From: JACCZX01 sp963801035
GTDB taxonomy: Bacteria; Pseudomonadota; Gammaproteobacteria; Burkholderiales; Burkholderiaceae_F
Reading direction: 5' to 3'
Length of the DNA stretch: 64,000 nucleotides
NCBI GenBank assembly: GCA_963801035.1
Contig: CAWDDF010000012.1
Location: forward strand, 56,356-120,355
In this document: piece by piece, positions 18,727-27,869 of the stretch
Numbering within the stretch: position 1 is the first letter of the stretch
How the letters are laid out: every line of letters starts with the position of its first letter
The notes under the pieces: model-generated
Database searches by the model: none
What the model saw: only the letters and a program-made list of their open reading frames with translations
Told to the model about the DNA's origin: nothing
Program-made: the position numbers and the translations under genes

Positions 18727-19365
18727 CTACGGCGTTCGGCGCAACGGCACGGCAAAGCCGCGAGCGACTGCGGGCCGCGCCATCATCGTCTCGTACCAGC
18801 GCCGTACGTGCGCATACTCCGCAAGGTCGATCCGGTGTCGCTCGTGGCGCCACGCCCAGCCGAGGATCGCGAAGTCGGCGATCGATATCGCGTCACCTGC
18901 AAAGTACTTGTGCTCGGCGAGCCGCCGGTCCATCACGCCGTAGAGCCGCCGCGTCTCTGCCATGAAGCGCTCAAGCCCATATCGCCGCTCGCTCTCGTCG
19001 GTCAGCGCGACGAAGTGATGAACCTGTCCGGGAATCGGTCCGAAGCTACCCATCTGAAACATCAACCATTCGAGCACGGGAACGCGTGCGGCTAGGTCGC
19101 GTGGCCAGAAGAGCCCCGTCTTCTCGCCCAGATAGAGCAGAATCGCGCCCGATTCGAAGACGCTGATCGGCGCACCCGCTGGGCCCTCTGGATCGACAAT
19201 CGCCGGAATCTTGTTGTTCGGGCTAATTTTCAGGAACGCAGGATCATGCTGCTCACCCTTAGTGATATCGACTACATGCACCGCGTAATCGAGTCCCATC
19301 TCCTCGAGCGCAACACTGACTTTGCGGCCGTTGGGCGTGTCGAAGGCGTATAGCTGGATGCTCAC
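18727..19365 (-). CDS. Glutathione S-transferase (YfcG-like)
   Basis: A 212-residue protein starting YAFDTPNGRKVSVALEEMGL, the thioredoxin-like N-domain, with SPNNKIPAIVDPEG (cis-proline) and SVFESGAILLYLGEK (glutathione gamma-glutamyl binding). The C-domain contains ISIADFAILGWAWRHE, the N-capping motif. The TPNG start is the pattern of Nu-class enzymes such as YfcG, which have disulfide reductase activity. ATG with GGAG upstream. Confidence 0.92.
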   Translation of the reverse strand: MSIQLYAFDTPNGRKVSVALEEMGLDYAVHVVDITKGEQHDPAFLKISPNNKIPAIVDPEGPAGAPISVFESGAILLYLGEKTGLFWPRDLAARVPVLEWLMFQMGSFGPIPGQVHHFVALTDESERRYGLERFMAETRRLYGVMDRRLAEHKYFAGDAISIADFAILGWAWRHERHRIDLAEYAHVRRWYETMMARPAVARGFAVPLRRTP

Positions 19366-19498
19366 GCAGTCTCCTTTGCGCTGCGCGCCGACGTGCTTGG
19401 TCGCACCCAGCGCTGACTAGCTGCGCCCAGGCAGATCAGCACGAGGCCGATCATGTCGGTCTGCCAACCCGGACCCGCTTTAAACCTTAGTGCCGAGA

Positions 19499-20539
19499 TC
19501 ATGCCTCTGATCCAGATTGGAGCGGATACCCCGCTTCGCGCCATGCTTTCACGCCCCCGTCCAGAGCCACCGCGCGCTGGTAACCGAGTTCGCGCAACGT
19601 TGCAGCGGCCAGCGTCGAAATACGGCCGAACTCGCAGCACGCGACGATTCTTTTGGTCGGGTCGGGCAGGTCATCATTGCAGCGCAGCTCGAGCTGACCG
19701 CGTGGCAGCAGCCGTGCGCGCGGGATGTGTCCGTTCTCGTAGGCGTCGCGTTCGCGCACATCGAGCACGATGAAGTTCTCGTCCGCAGCTTCGACGCGCG
19801 ACTTCAGCTCGGGCAGCGACATGAACGGCACGGTAGCGGCAGCTTGCGCGAGCAGCTGCGCAACGGTCTTTCCTCCGCTCATGTTGCTGCGTAGCGCCTC
19901 GGTGATGTGCGTCGGCATGCTCAGGTTCAGGCTGCGCATCATTTCTACGAAAGCCGCGCGGTCGCGCTTCTGCAGCCGTGGGTTTTCAGCCAGCTCGCGC
20001 GCGATCGTCGATTGAACCCCGCCCTTGTAGTCGTGCGCCGGATGCACCTTGAGCGCCGAGTCCAGCCGCAGGATGCCGCTGAACAGGCTGTCGTAGAGCG
20101 CTTCCGGATCGCCAGTCGGCAGATCGGTGCGGCCGGTGCCGCCGAACAGCAGCGTGTCGCCGGTGAACAGGTGATCTTCCACCTGCAGACACATCGAGTC
20201 GCGCGTGTGGCCCGGCGTGTGCATCACCTGCAGACGCAGGCGGCCGACATGAATCATGTCGCCGTCATCGAGGCGCATGTCGACGAACGGCGCGGGACTT
20301 TCGCGATGCATCACCACGGGCACGCCGAGTTGCTTCGCCAGCTGCCGTGTCCCGGAAAAGTGATCAGCGTGCGTGTGCGTATCGATCAGGTAACGGATGC
20401 GCAGCCCGTCGCGTGCGGCGAGGCCAAGATAGCGGTCAACCTGGCTGGCTTCCGGATCGATCACCACGGCCGCGCAGGTTTCGCCGCAGCCGAGAAGATA
20501 GGATTGACAGCCGCCGGTAGCAATTTGCTCGTAGATCAT
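19499..20539 (-). CDS. MBL-fold hydrolase with C-terminal rhodanese domain (persulfide dioxygenase-like)
   Basis: A 346-residue two-domain protein. Residues 1-240 are a metallo-beta-lactamase fold with THTHADHFSGT (HxHxDH), MHTPGHTRDSMCL, FTGDTLLFGGTGRTDLPTGD and VHPAHDYKG, as in ETHE1-type persulfide dioxygenases. Residues 255-346 are a rhodanese domain with LDVRERDAYENGHIP and active-site loop CCEFGRIST. The expected role is oxidation of glutathione persulfide to sulfite, with the rhodanese handling sulfane sulfur. It follows serA on the same strand after a 12-base gap, so may be the last gene of the serC-serA unit. Confidence 0.9.
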   Translation of the reverse strand: MIYEQIATGGCQSYLLGCGETCAAVVIDPEASQVDRYLGLAARDGLRIRYLIDTHTHADHFSGTRQLAKQLGVPVVMHRESPAPFVDMRLDDGDMIHVGRLRLQVMHTPGHTRDSMCLQVEDHLFTGDTLLFGGTGRTDLPTGDPEALYDSLFSGILRLDSALKVHPAHDYKGGVQSTIARELAENPRLQKRDRAAFVEMMRSLNLSMPTHITEALRSNMSGGKTVAQLLAQAAATVPFMSLPELKSRVEAADENFIVLDVRERDAYENGHIPRARLLPRGQLELRCNDDLPDPTKRIVACCEFGRISTLAAATLRELGYQRAVALDGGVKAWREAGYPLQSGSEA

Positions 20540-20551
20540 AGTGCTGCGACG

Positions 20552-21778
20552 TCAGATTGGTTGCCGCGTCGGCACTTCGGATCGCGCTGTCTCAGTAGCC
20601 TCCTGCTCGACAGGAATTGACCGCACCGAGAGCACTCCATTAATCGCCGCAATCGCGTCGATCACACTTTGCGCGACCGGGCTGTCGACATCGACCATCG
20701 TGTACGCCATTTCGCCGCGCGATTTGTTCAGCATGTTGTGAATGTTCAGCCCGGCTTTCGCCATCGCGGTCGAGATCTGGCCGAGCATGTTGGGTACGTT
20801 GGCGTTGGCGATGCCGATGCGATACGCCGATTCGCGCGCCATTTCGACTTGCGGGAAATTGACCGAGTTGTTGATGCCGCCGTCCTCCAGAAATTCGCGC
20901 AGCTGTTCGACGACCATCACCGCGCAGTTCTCTTCTGCCTCGGCGGTCGATGCGCCGAGGTGAGGCAGCGCGATCACACCGCGCACGCCTGACAACGCTG
21001 GCGACGGAAAGTCGGTCAGGTAGGCCTTGAGTCGATCGGCGCGTAGCGCGTCGACGACAGCGGCTTCGTCGACGATCGCATCACGCGCAAAGTTCAGCAG
21101 CACTGCGCCGGGCTTCATTACCGCGAGCCGCTTCGCATCGATCAGCCCACGCGTGCCCGCGAGCAGCGGAACGTGCAGCGTGACGAAGTCCGCCTGCTTC
21201 AGCACTTCGTCAATCGACTGCGCCTTGCGCACGGCCGACTGCAGCCGCCACGCGGCATCGACGGTGATTTCCGGGTCATAGCCGATCACTTTCATGCCGA
21301 GCTTCAGCGCGGTGTCGGCGACCAGTGCGCCGATTGCGCCGAGGCCGATGATGCCGAGCGTGCGATGCGGCAGCTCTATACCCGCAAATTGCTTCTTGCC
21401 TTCTTCGACGCGTGCCTCGAAGTCGGCGTCGTGCGGCAGTTGCGCCACGAACTGCAGCGCCGGCACCAGATTGCGCGCGCCGATCAGCAGCGCGGCGAGC
21501 ACCAGTTCTCTGACCGCATTCGCGTTTGCGCCCGGCGCATTGAATACCGGCACGCCGCGATCGGACATCACCGCCACTGGAATATTGTTGGTCCCGGTGC
21601 CGGCACGGCCGACCGCCTTCACTGATGACGGGATCGACATGTTGTGCATGTCGTGCGAGCGCACCAGGATCGCGTCGGGATGCTCGACGTGCTTGCCGAC
21701 CACGTAGCGGTCTGGCGTAAAACGCAGCAGCGCCTGGTGCGAGATGTTGTTCAGCGTGAGAATCTGAAACTTCGTCAT
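20552..21778 (-). CDS. serA: D-3-phosphoglycerate dehydrogenase
   Basis: A 408-residue enzyme for the first step of serine synthesis. Residues include VGRAGTGTNNIPVAVMSDRG (substrate), GIIGLGAIGALVADTALKLG (NAD-binding Rossmann) and the catalytic histidine in IALPHLGASTAEAEEN. The last 75 residues form an ACT domain (MLGQISTAMAKAGLNIHNML) for serine feedback. The start overlaps the end of serC by four bases. Compared with E. coli SerA the spacing is that of the shorter ACT-containing type. Confidence 0.94.
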   Translation of the reverse strand: MTKFQILTLNNISHQALLRFTPDRYVVGKHVEHPDAILVRSHDMHNMSIPSSVKAVGRAGTGTNNIPVAVMSDRGVPVFNAPGANANAVRELVLAALLIGARNLVPALQFVAQLPHDADFEARVEEGKKQFAGIELPHRTLGIIGLGAIGALVADTALKLGMKVIGYDPEITVDAAWRLQSAVRKAQSIDEVLKQADFVTLHVPLLAGTRGLIDAKRLAVMKPGAVLLNFARDAIVDEAAVVDALRADRLKAYLTDFPSPALSGVRGVIALPHLGASTAEAEENCAVMVVEQLREFLEDGGINNSVNFPQVEMARESAYRIGIANANVPNMLGQISTAMAKAGLNIHNMLNKSRGEMAYTMVDVDSPVAQSVIDAIAAINGVLSVRSIPVEQEATETARSEVPTRQPI

Positions 21779-22875
21779 TTCGCTAGTGTCTCTGTTCCAA
21801 CCTGGTTGTGCTCGAAGGCGCGCAGATAGTCGACCAGCGCCTGCACGCCTTCGATCGGCATCGCGTTGTAAATCGATGCGCGCATGCCGCCGACCGCGCG
21901 ATGTCCCTTCAATTGCAGCAGACCGCGCTGTTGCGCGCCTTTCAGAAATGCGCCGTCGAGCGATTCATCGCGCAGCTTGAACGGCACGTTCATGCGAGAC
22001 CGGTCTTCCTTACGTACCTCGTTGTAGTAGAGCTGGCTCGCATCGATCGCGTCATACAGCAGCTTCGCTTTCGCGACGTTCTTTTTTTCGATCGCATCGA
22101 GCCCACCTTGCTCCACCAACCACTCGAACACGAGCCCTGCAATGTAAATGGCGTAGGTCGGCGGCGTGTTCAGCATTGAGTCGCTCGCCGCCTGTTCCTT
22201 CCAGTGGAATGCCGACGGCGTGATCGCGAGTGCACGATCGAGCAGATCCTTGCGCACGATCACCAGCGTCAGACCCGCTGGGCCGACGTTCTTCTGCGCG
22301 CCGCCGTAGATCACGCCGTACTTGGACACGTCGATCGAACGCGACAGAAGGTGCGACGACATATCAGCCACCAACGGCACGGCGCCAACGTCCGGCGTCC
22401 AGTGATACTCGACACCGCCGATCGTCTCGTTGGTGCACACGTGTACGTATGCGGCGTCGGGGGACAGCTTCCAGCTTGCGCGTTCCGGCACGTAGGTGAA
22501 GTTCTTGTCTTCGCTCGACGCCGCGATGTTGACCTGCGCGTACTTCTTGGCTTCCTTGATCGACCTCTTCGACCATTCGCCAGTGTTGACGAAATCGATC
22601 GTCTTGCGATCGCCGAGCAGGTTCATCGGCACGATTGCGTTCTCGCCGATCGCGCCGCCCTGCAGAAACAACACTTCGTAATCGTCACCGATCTGCATCA
22701 GCGTGCGCAGATCGGCTTCCGCTTTGTCGGCGATCGAAATGAACTCCGGGCCGCGATGGCTCATCTCCATCACCGACATGCCGCTGCCATGCCAGTCGAG
22801 CATTTCCGATGCGGCGCGCTGCAGCACTTCTTTGGGGAGCACCGCGGGTCCGGCGCTGAAATTGAATACAGTCAT
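21775..22875 (-). CDS. serC: Phosphoserine aminotransferase
   Basis: A 366-residue PLP enzyme converting 3-phosphohydroxypyruvate to phosphoserine. N-terminal VFNFSAGPAVLPKEVL, the glycine-rich QGGAIGENAIVPMNLL, and YGVIYGGAQKNVGPAGLTLV with the PLP-binding lysine identify the family; C-terminal HRAVGGMRASIYNA is also typical. It precedes serA with a four-base overlap, and its ATG shares one base with the stop of the nitronate monooxygenase gene upstream, so the three are very likely one operon. Confidence 0.95.
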   Translation of the reverse strand: MTVFNFSAGPAVLPKEVLQRAASEMLDWHGSGMSVMEMSHRGPEFISIADKAEADLRTLMQIGDDYEVLFLQGGAIGENAIVPMNLLGDRKTIDFVNTGEWSKRSIKEAKKYAQVNIAASSEDKNFTYVPERASWKLSPDAAYVHVCTNETIGGVEYHWTPDVGAVPLVADMSSHLLSRSIDVSKYGVIYGGAQKNVGPAGLTLVIVRKDLLDRALAITPSAFHWKEQAASDSMLNTPPTYAIYIAGLVFEWLVEQGGLDAIEKKNVAKAKLLYDAIDASQLYYNEVRKEDRSRMNVPFKLRDESLDGAFLKGAQQRGLLQLKGHRAVGGMRASIYNAMPIEGVQALVDYLRAFEHNQVGTETLAK

Positions 22876-23915
22876 CAGTGGAGTTCCGAAGCGAGTTGTC
22901 GTGTTAGTTCAGCGGCCGGGATTTCCTTGCAGCCGCTCACATTCTGGCCCGCCCATAACGGCGAGAAGTCTCCGCTGCCCTGGCTTTCAGCCTTAACGCG
23001 CAATGGCGCAATGCCCGCAGTCGCGAACGGAAAAGCAGGTACGGCAGAACTGATCGGTCCAAGCTCCTTCATCAGGCGGTTCACGATTCCGCGAGCAAGG
23101 CGTCCGGTAAAGAGATTCGTCAATGCCGTATGGCGCGCGGCATCACTTTTCAACGCCGCACGATGTACCGGACTCGTCATGGCTTCGGGGCAGAGCAGAT
23201 AGGCTGTTCCGATCTGCACACCGGCGGCGCCAAGCTTCATTGCAGCTGCGACACCTTTGGCATCAGCGATTCCACCGGCGGCAATGACCGGGCGCCTCAC
23301 TGCCCGCACGATCTGCGGCACCAAGGCGAACGTGCTGATTTGAGTAGTCAAGTCGTTTGACAGGAACATACCGCGGTGACCGCCTGCCTCGAGACCCTGC
23401 GCGATGATCGCGTCGACGCCATGCGCTTCAAGCCAACGTGCTTCTTCAACGGTGGTCGCCGAGCACAACAACTTCGCGCCCCAGCTTTTCACGCGCGCCA
23501 TCAATTCGGCAGAAGGCACGGAGAAATGAAAACTCACCACGGAAGGTTTGAATTCGCTGATGACTTGTGCAAGCTCTTCCGTAAACGGGGCACGTCCCGC
23601 TCCCACCGGAATCTTGCTCGCATCAATTCCGAACTCCGTGTAATACGGCGCCAGTGAGGCCCGCCAAAGCGCTTCGTGCTCCGCATTCGGTGCGGCGGGA
23701 ACGTGGCAAAAAAAGTTAACGTTCACCGGCGTGGAGGTTTGCGCCTTGATCGCTGCCAGTTCGTTGCGGATCGCATCTGGAGCCAGCATTGCGCACGGCA
23801 ATGAGCCAAGTCCGCCCGCGTTCGATACCGCGATGGCGAGTGCGCTGCCCTGTGCGCCAGCCATCGGCGCTTGAATGATTGGCAGCTGGATACCCAGTAG
23901 TTTTTGCAGGGTCAT
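22875..23915 (-). CDS. Nitronate monooxygenase-family flavoprotein
   Basis: A 346-residue TIM-barrel FMN enzyme. PIIQAPMAGAQGSALAIAVS at the N-terminus, GLEAGGHRG (phosphate-binding and active-site histidine) near residue 194, and RPVIAAGGIADAKGVAAAMK near 232 are family signatures. Members oxidise alkyl nitronates; related enzymes act as enoyl reductases, so the substrate is not certain. It is first in the run that continues into serC and serA with a one-base overlap, an unusual link between nitronate detoxification and serine synthesis. Confidence 0.9.
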   Translation of the reverse strand: MTLQKLLGIQLPIIQAPMAGAQGSALAIAVSNAGGLGSLPCAMLAPDAIRNELAAIKAQTSTPVNVNFFCHVPAAPNAEHEALWRASLAPYYTEFGIDASKIPVGAGRAPFTEELAQVISEFKPSVVSFHFSVPSAELMARVKSWGAKLLCSATTVEEARWLEAHGVDAIIAQGLEAGGHRGMFLSNDLTTQISTFALVPQIVRAVRRPVIAAGGIADAKGVAAAMKLGAAGVQIGTAYLLCPEAMTSPVHRAALKSDAARHTALTNLFTGRLARGIVNRLMKELGPISSAVPAFPFATAGIAPLRVKAESQGSGDFSPLWAGQNVSGCKEIPAAELTRQLASELH

Positions 23916-24110
23916 CGCGTTACGACGAGAGCCGCGTGTGACGGACTACCAGCATAAGCTGGTTTCTTTCCCGCACTAGCCGGCATAAATAATTGTGATT
24001 GCGGGAAGGTGTTGATTTAACAAGGATGCAGCGCGGGAAGGAGCCTGATTTGCCCCACAAACTTGGGCCAGACAAGCAGGTCCAGTCTGGCGAACCAGGG
24101 AGGAAATGTT

Positions 24111-24830
24111 ATGAATTATGTTGAAGGATTTGTCGCCGCTGTTCCCGCCGCCAACAAGGAAGCCTATCGCAAGCACGCTGCTGAGTCGGCGCCTCTGTTC
24201 AAGGAGTATGGCGTGACACGTGTCGTCGAAGCATGGGGCGATGATGTTCCCGACGGTAAGGTCACCGACTTCAAGGGCGCGGTGAAGGCGAAGAGCGATG
24301 AGGTCGTCGTGTTCGGCTGGTGGGAGTATCCAGACAAGGCCACGCGCGATGCGGCGAACAAAAAGATGATGGAAGACCCGCGCATGAAGCAGATGGGTGC
24401 GCAGATGCCGTTTGACGGCAAGCGCATGATCTACGGCGGCTTCAAGCCGATCGTGGAGGATAGCGCTGGCGGCAAGATGGGCTATGCGGACGGCTATGTG
24501 ATCGCCGTGCCAAAGGCCAATATGCAAGCCTATCGCGACATGGCTGCCAGAGCTGCGGCGGTGTTTAAGGAATATGGCGCGACCCGCATTGTTGAGACGT
24601 GGGGAGATGACGTGCCCGATGGCAAAGTCACCGACTTCAAGGGTGCAGTCAAGGCCACCAAGGACGAGAATGTCGTTTATTCATGGGTAGAGTGGCCGTC
24701 AAAAGAAACACGCGACAAAGCGTGGCCCAAGATCATGGAAGACGAGCGAATGAAGCCGGATCATGCAAACATGCCGTTCGATGCCAAACGGATGATCTAC
24801 GGCGGCTTCGCGCCGATTCTTGATCAGTAG
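24111..24830 (+). CDS. Tandem-duplicated DUF1428 protein
   Basis: A 239-residue protein starting at ATG 24111 behind GGGAGG. It consists of two copies of the DUF1428 domain (ferredoxin-like fold, relative of dimeric alpha-beta barrels), residues 1-117 and 127-239. Each repeats the order: YxxGxVxAVP, FKEYG.TR.VE.WGDDVPDG, KVTDFKGAVKA, W.EWPsKeTRD, and MPFDxKRMIYGGFxPI. Single-domain homologues of about 118 residues are the norm and probably dimerise, so this copy looks like a covalent dimer. Function unknown. A good terminator follows. Confidence 0.9.
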   Translation: MNYVEGFVAAVPAANKEAYRKHAAESAPLFKEYGVTRVVEAWGDDVPDGKVTDFKGAVKAKSDEVVVFGWWEYPDKATRDAANKKMMEDPRMKQMGAQMPFDGKRMIYGGFKPIVEDSAGGKMGYADGYVIAVPKANMQAYRDMAARAAAVFKEYGATRIVETWGDDVPDGKVTDFKGAVKATKDENVVYSWVEWPSKETRDKAWPKIMEDERMKPDHANMPFDAKRMIYGGFAPILDQ

Positions 24831-24835
24831 TAGGG

Positions 24836-24863
24836 AAGCCCGCGCTGTGCGCGGGCTTTTTTT
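24836..24863 (+). terminator. Rho-independent terminator after the DUF1428 gene
   Basis: Perfect 10-bp stem AAGCCCGCGC / GCGCGGGCTT with a TGT loop, running into seven T residues. It begins six bases after the TAG of the DUF1428 gene and is a textbook intrinsic terminator. Confidence 0.92.
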
Positions 24864-24958
24864 GAGCGTTTTCAGGTTCACGGCAATACCCGGTCAAGCT
24901 CGCGCGGTATACAGCTGCACCAAGTGAACTGCGGCCGCCGACGCTGGTCCTAACCGAT

Positions 24959-25582
24959 ATGGAAAATCTGAAGTTGAGTTTGCGCGGACGGCGAAATCCT
25001 TTTGGACCATCTGCTAGGGCAGGGCGTCGATATCGCGCACGATTGCGGCGGTGTGCTCGCCTGCACCAGCTGCCGGGTAGTGATACGCGAAGGACTCGAG
25101 CACTTGCAGGCGCCGAGCAACGACGAGCTCGACCTGCTCGATCGGGCACGACAGCATGGCGCCCAACGAGCGTCTCGCGTGTCAGGTGCGGGGTACTGGT
25201 GAGCTCGTCATCGAGCTTCCGCGCGGCGAAGCGCCCGTGCACAAGATTGAGCGCCCGGTTATTCGTCAGCGCGCGAGCTGCAAAGCATTTGGCGGCGCAG
25301 CTTGCAAAACATCCTGGCGCCGTGGCCGTGCGCCTGGCAGCTCTTCCGTCAGGCTGCTCCGGCTTTCGCTATCGCGTCGATCCGACGGATGCCGTGCACG
25401 ACGGCGACAGAGTCTTCGACAGCGGCGGCGTACGCATTGCGGTCGACGCCGCAAGCTTGCCGTACGTTCAGGGCACGACGCTCGATGTCGTAGACGAGGG
25501 GTTGTCGCGCCGCCTGCGCTTTGACAACCCCAATGCAAAGCAGACTTGCGGATGCGGTGAGAGTTTTGGTGTTGAGGTGTAG
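24959..25582 (+). pseudogene. 2Fe-2S ferredoxin and IscA/HesB-type Fe-S protein locus, frameshifted
   Basis: Three frames must be joined. From ATG 24959, one extra G near 24986 leads into ILLDHLLGQGVDIAHDCGG and VLACTSCRVVIREGLEH: a ferredoxin cluster site CxxxxxCxxC. One extra G near 25145 then gives HDSMAPNERLACQVRGTGEL, with the fourth cysteine. A further change near 25265 opens an A-type carrier domain: VSARAAKHLAAQLAKHPGA, LPSGCSGFRYRVD and CGCGESFGVEV to the stop at 25582. IscA proteins carry Fe-S clusters or iron for ferredoxin-type targets. Whether these are two genes or one fusion cannot be decided; I see no convincing stop and start between them. The 3' end overlaps the cytochrome gene on the other strand. 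Confidence 0.7.
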
Positions 25583-26818
25583 AGCGACTTGAGATACTGG
25601 CTTAAATCGTTGACCTGAGCAGGCGTCAGACCGAGAAACTGCTTCGCGTTGTAGGTCTGCACGACATCTTCGAGCGTCGCCGCCGAGCCGTTGTGGAAGT
25701 AGGGCGCGTGCTGCCAGACGCCTTTCAACGGGCTGGTGCGGTATTGCTTGGTCGCGCTGCGTGTTGCGTAAGGCGGGACGTTCTGAGTAGCGACCGACTC
25801 CGCGATCACATGCAGCCGTGATGTTGGCGTCAGTGAACGACTCGCCACTGTGACAACGCACGCAGTTGGCGACTCCATTGAACAGCTCCTTGCCACGTGC
25901 TGCGGCTGCTGTATCGAAGCTGCCGGTTGGCGGCGTGGGTGCGTTCAAACTGAGTTGATACGCCTGCAGCGCGGGAAGCTTGCTGCTCACCAGATCGACT
26001 GTGCCGTGCGTCACGCTCAGCGGCAGACGCGGATCGGAGAACGATCCCTGTCCGCCCATCTGTACCACCGCGACGTAGCGGTTCCAGTACGCCACGTCGC
26101 TGCCGTCGCCGGTGAACGTCGTGCTGTTGATTCCGTTCAACCCATACGCTGGCGGAATAACCACCGGGCCATTGATACCGTCGACGTTGAATCGCGGGTC
26201 GTACTTGCCTTTGCCCCACGAGTTGTAGACAGCTTTCTTCGCGGCATCGATCGCGGGCGACAGCGCGATGATTGCGCCGGGGTTCAGATCACGGTTCGGC
26301 CAGCCGTCGAGCCGCTTGCCGATGCCCGGTGCGAACGAATTGTCGACAGTCGAGTGGCACAGCGCGCACGTGGTGCCGACTCCGGTCAACGTGTCTTTGC
26401 CGTTTACGGTTTCGATGGTGCCCTTAACGCCAACGACGGCATTCAATTTCAGCAGAGCGACGGTCGTTGCGGGACTCTTCAGATCGATGCTTCCATCCTG
26501 GATGCCGCTGACGACGGATTGAGGCAGCGCTTCAGCATCAACCTTCAGGCCGACCGACAGCGCGGTCGTCGGGTCGACCGCCGCGCTGATCACTTCATGC
26601 ATTCTCAGCACATCGGTCCACTGGCGTTCGTCACCAAACGTGTCGAAACGGAAGATCTGCTTGCCTTGCTCGATCAGCGCGGCCTGTTGAGCGGTGGAAT
26701 CCTGTTCAGCCACCTCGTGGTCGGATGAGCCACCGCACGCCGTTGCGGCCATCGCGATAGCGCCGCCGAGCGCACCGATCATCAACGAAGTGCGAATACG
26801 TGGAGCTTGATGGTTCAT
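25468..26818 (-). pseudogene. Di-haem cytochrome c peroxidase-like lipoprotein, frameshifted
   Basis: Starts at ATG 26816-26818 (AAAGGAAC upstream), with a lipoprotein-type signal ending MAATACGG. Two haem sites are visible: CALCH near residue 146 and CVRCH near residue 322, with a long intervening domain as in the MauG/CcpA di-haem family. One extra base at 25815-25816 breaks the frame after SFTDANIT; corrected, it continues LHVIAESVATQNVPPYATRS, APYFHNGSAATLEDVVQTYN and DLSQYLKSL, the normal family end. The open frame then runs on to 25468 antisense to the IscA gene, so the true stop may be hidden by another indel near 25575. Expected in the periplasm. Confidence 0.8.
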
Positions 26819-26901
26819 CACTGTTCCTTTCAATTCCTACAGACGTACTTCGTCATCGCCCTGCGGCGATCTCATTTCAAATAACCTTTATTGCGACGCC
26901 G

Positions 26902-27288
26902 CTACTTACGGCATTCGGTCGACTCGTTGACTCGCTTTAGGTAAGCGATCAGATCGGACCGATCCTTCGCGTCGGACACACCGTCGTACGTCATCGATGT
27001 GCCCGGCACGACTGCTAGTGGCTTGGCGATAAATTGGTCGAGCGTCTTATCGTTCCAGGTGATCTTCGAGTTCTTCATCGCCGTCGAGTAGTCAAATCCA
27101 GCCACGCTTCCCGCGCGGCGCCCAAACAATCCGCAGTGACGCGGTCCGACACGATCGAATGACAATGCGTGGCAAGCGGTGCAACGCCCGTAGATTTCCT
27201 CACCACGCTTGGCGTCCGGTGCTACCAGCGCCGCGGCTGGGTGCATCGCACCGAACGCGAGCACACCGGCAAGCACCATGCGAATCAC
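26902..27288 (-). CDS. Class I cytochrome c
   Basis: A 128-residue exported cytochrome: signal peptide to about residue 20 (LAFGAMHPAAA), haem site CTACH (residues 36-40) and the Met ligand in PGTSMTYDGV near residue 97, with DRSDLIAYLKRV as the terminal helix. The arrangement is that of mitochondrial-like soluble cytochrome c. It overlaps the ferritin-like gene start-to-stop by one base and is followed by the di-haem cytochrome, so it probably passes electrons between these partners. Confidence 0.92.
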   Translation of the reverse strand: MIRMVLAGVLAFGAMHPAAALVAPDAKRGEEIYGRCTACHALSFDRVGPRHCGLFGRRAGSVAGFDYSTAMKNSKITWNDKTLDQFIAKPLAVVPGTSMTYDGVSDAKDRSDLIAYLKRVNESTECRK

Positions 27289-27860
27289 TACGACACGAAG
27301 GCCGAAGGCACCGGCACTTCGCCCAGCGCCTGGCGCAAGACCGCCCAGTGCATCGCCTCATCACCCAGAATGCTGGCGGCCGCTTTTGACAGATCGCGGT
27401 TGCCGAACAGAGGCACTGCGCCGAGATAAGCGCTGACGGCGCCTTGCTCGAGCTTGGCAGCGAACTTCAGCACGTCGGCCTGCGACTTCAACTGTTCAAC
27501 CGGGAAGTTGTACTTCGCCTTGGCAACGACGGGTTTGCCGCCGAGCTTCTCGATCGTCTTAGCCAATACGTCAGCGTGTTCCTTATGGTGGCCCTGGAAG
27601 GTCACGGCAAGATCGAGCACGGGCTTTTGCAGCAGCTTGCTCTCCGCGCCCAACTGATACGCAGCGATCGCTTCGAGCTCGGCACCGAGCGCGGTGTTGA
27701 GAATCTGCACGTCATTTGTCGTGCCACCGTCTGCCTTGGCGGCGAGGGCTTGCTTGCCAGCGAGCAGTGCGACGGCTGCACCGGATAGCAGTAAGCCTGA
27801 CTGCCCAAGAAACATTCGGCGCGCGGCAATCGGGTTGGGTATCTGTAGGAACGACGACAT
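27288..27860 (-). CDS. Tat-exported ferritin-like domain protein
   Basis: A 190-residue protein. Residues 14-40 (ARRMFLGQSGLLLSGAAVAL) form a twin-arginine signal, so it is exported folded. The mature part is a four-helix ferritin-like domain: ALGAELEAIAAYQLGAESKL, FQGHHKEHADVLAKTIEKLG, KLEQGAVSAYLGAVP and ILGDEAMHWAVLRQALGE supply the ExxH-type metal ligands. Members of this family sit beside cytochromes and ECF sigma factors in several proteobacteria. The sigma gene lies 10 bases upstream and the cytochrome overlaps downstream. Confidence 0.88.
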   Translation of the reverse strand: MSSFLQIPNPIAARRMFLGQSGLLLSGAAVALLAGKQALAAKADGGTTNDVQILNTALGAELEAIAAYQLGAESKLLQKPVLDLAVTFQGHHKEHADVLAKTIEKLGGKPVVAKAKYNFPVEQLKSQADVLKFAAKLEQGAVSAYLGAVPLFGNRDLSKAAASILGDEAMHWAVLRQALGEVPVPSAFVS

Positions 27861-27869
27861 TGCAATCTC

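Noticed and set aside
19362..19498. Short minus-strand frame with a hydrophobic end (TDMIGLVLICLGAASQRW) between the GST and MBL genes
   Set aside because: It begins inside the MBL gene in another phase, has no ribosome site of its own, and could be chance or a tiny remnant. Not enough to call a gene.
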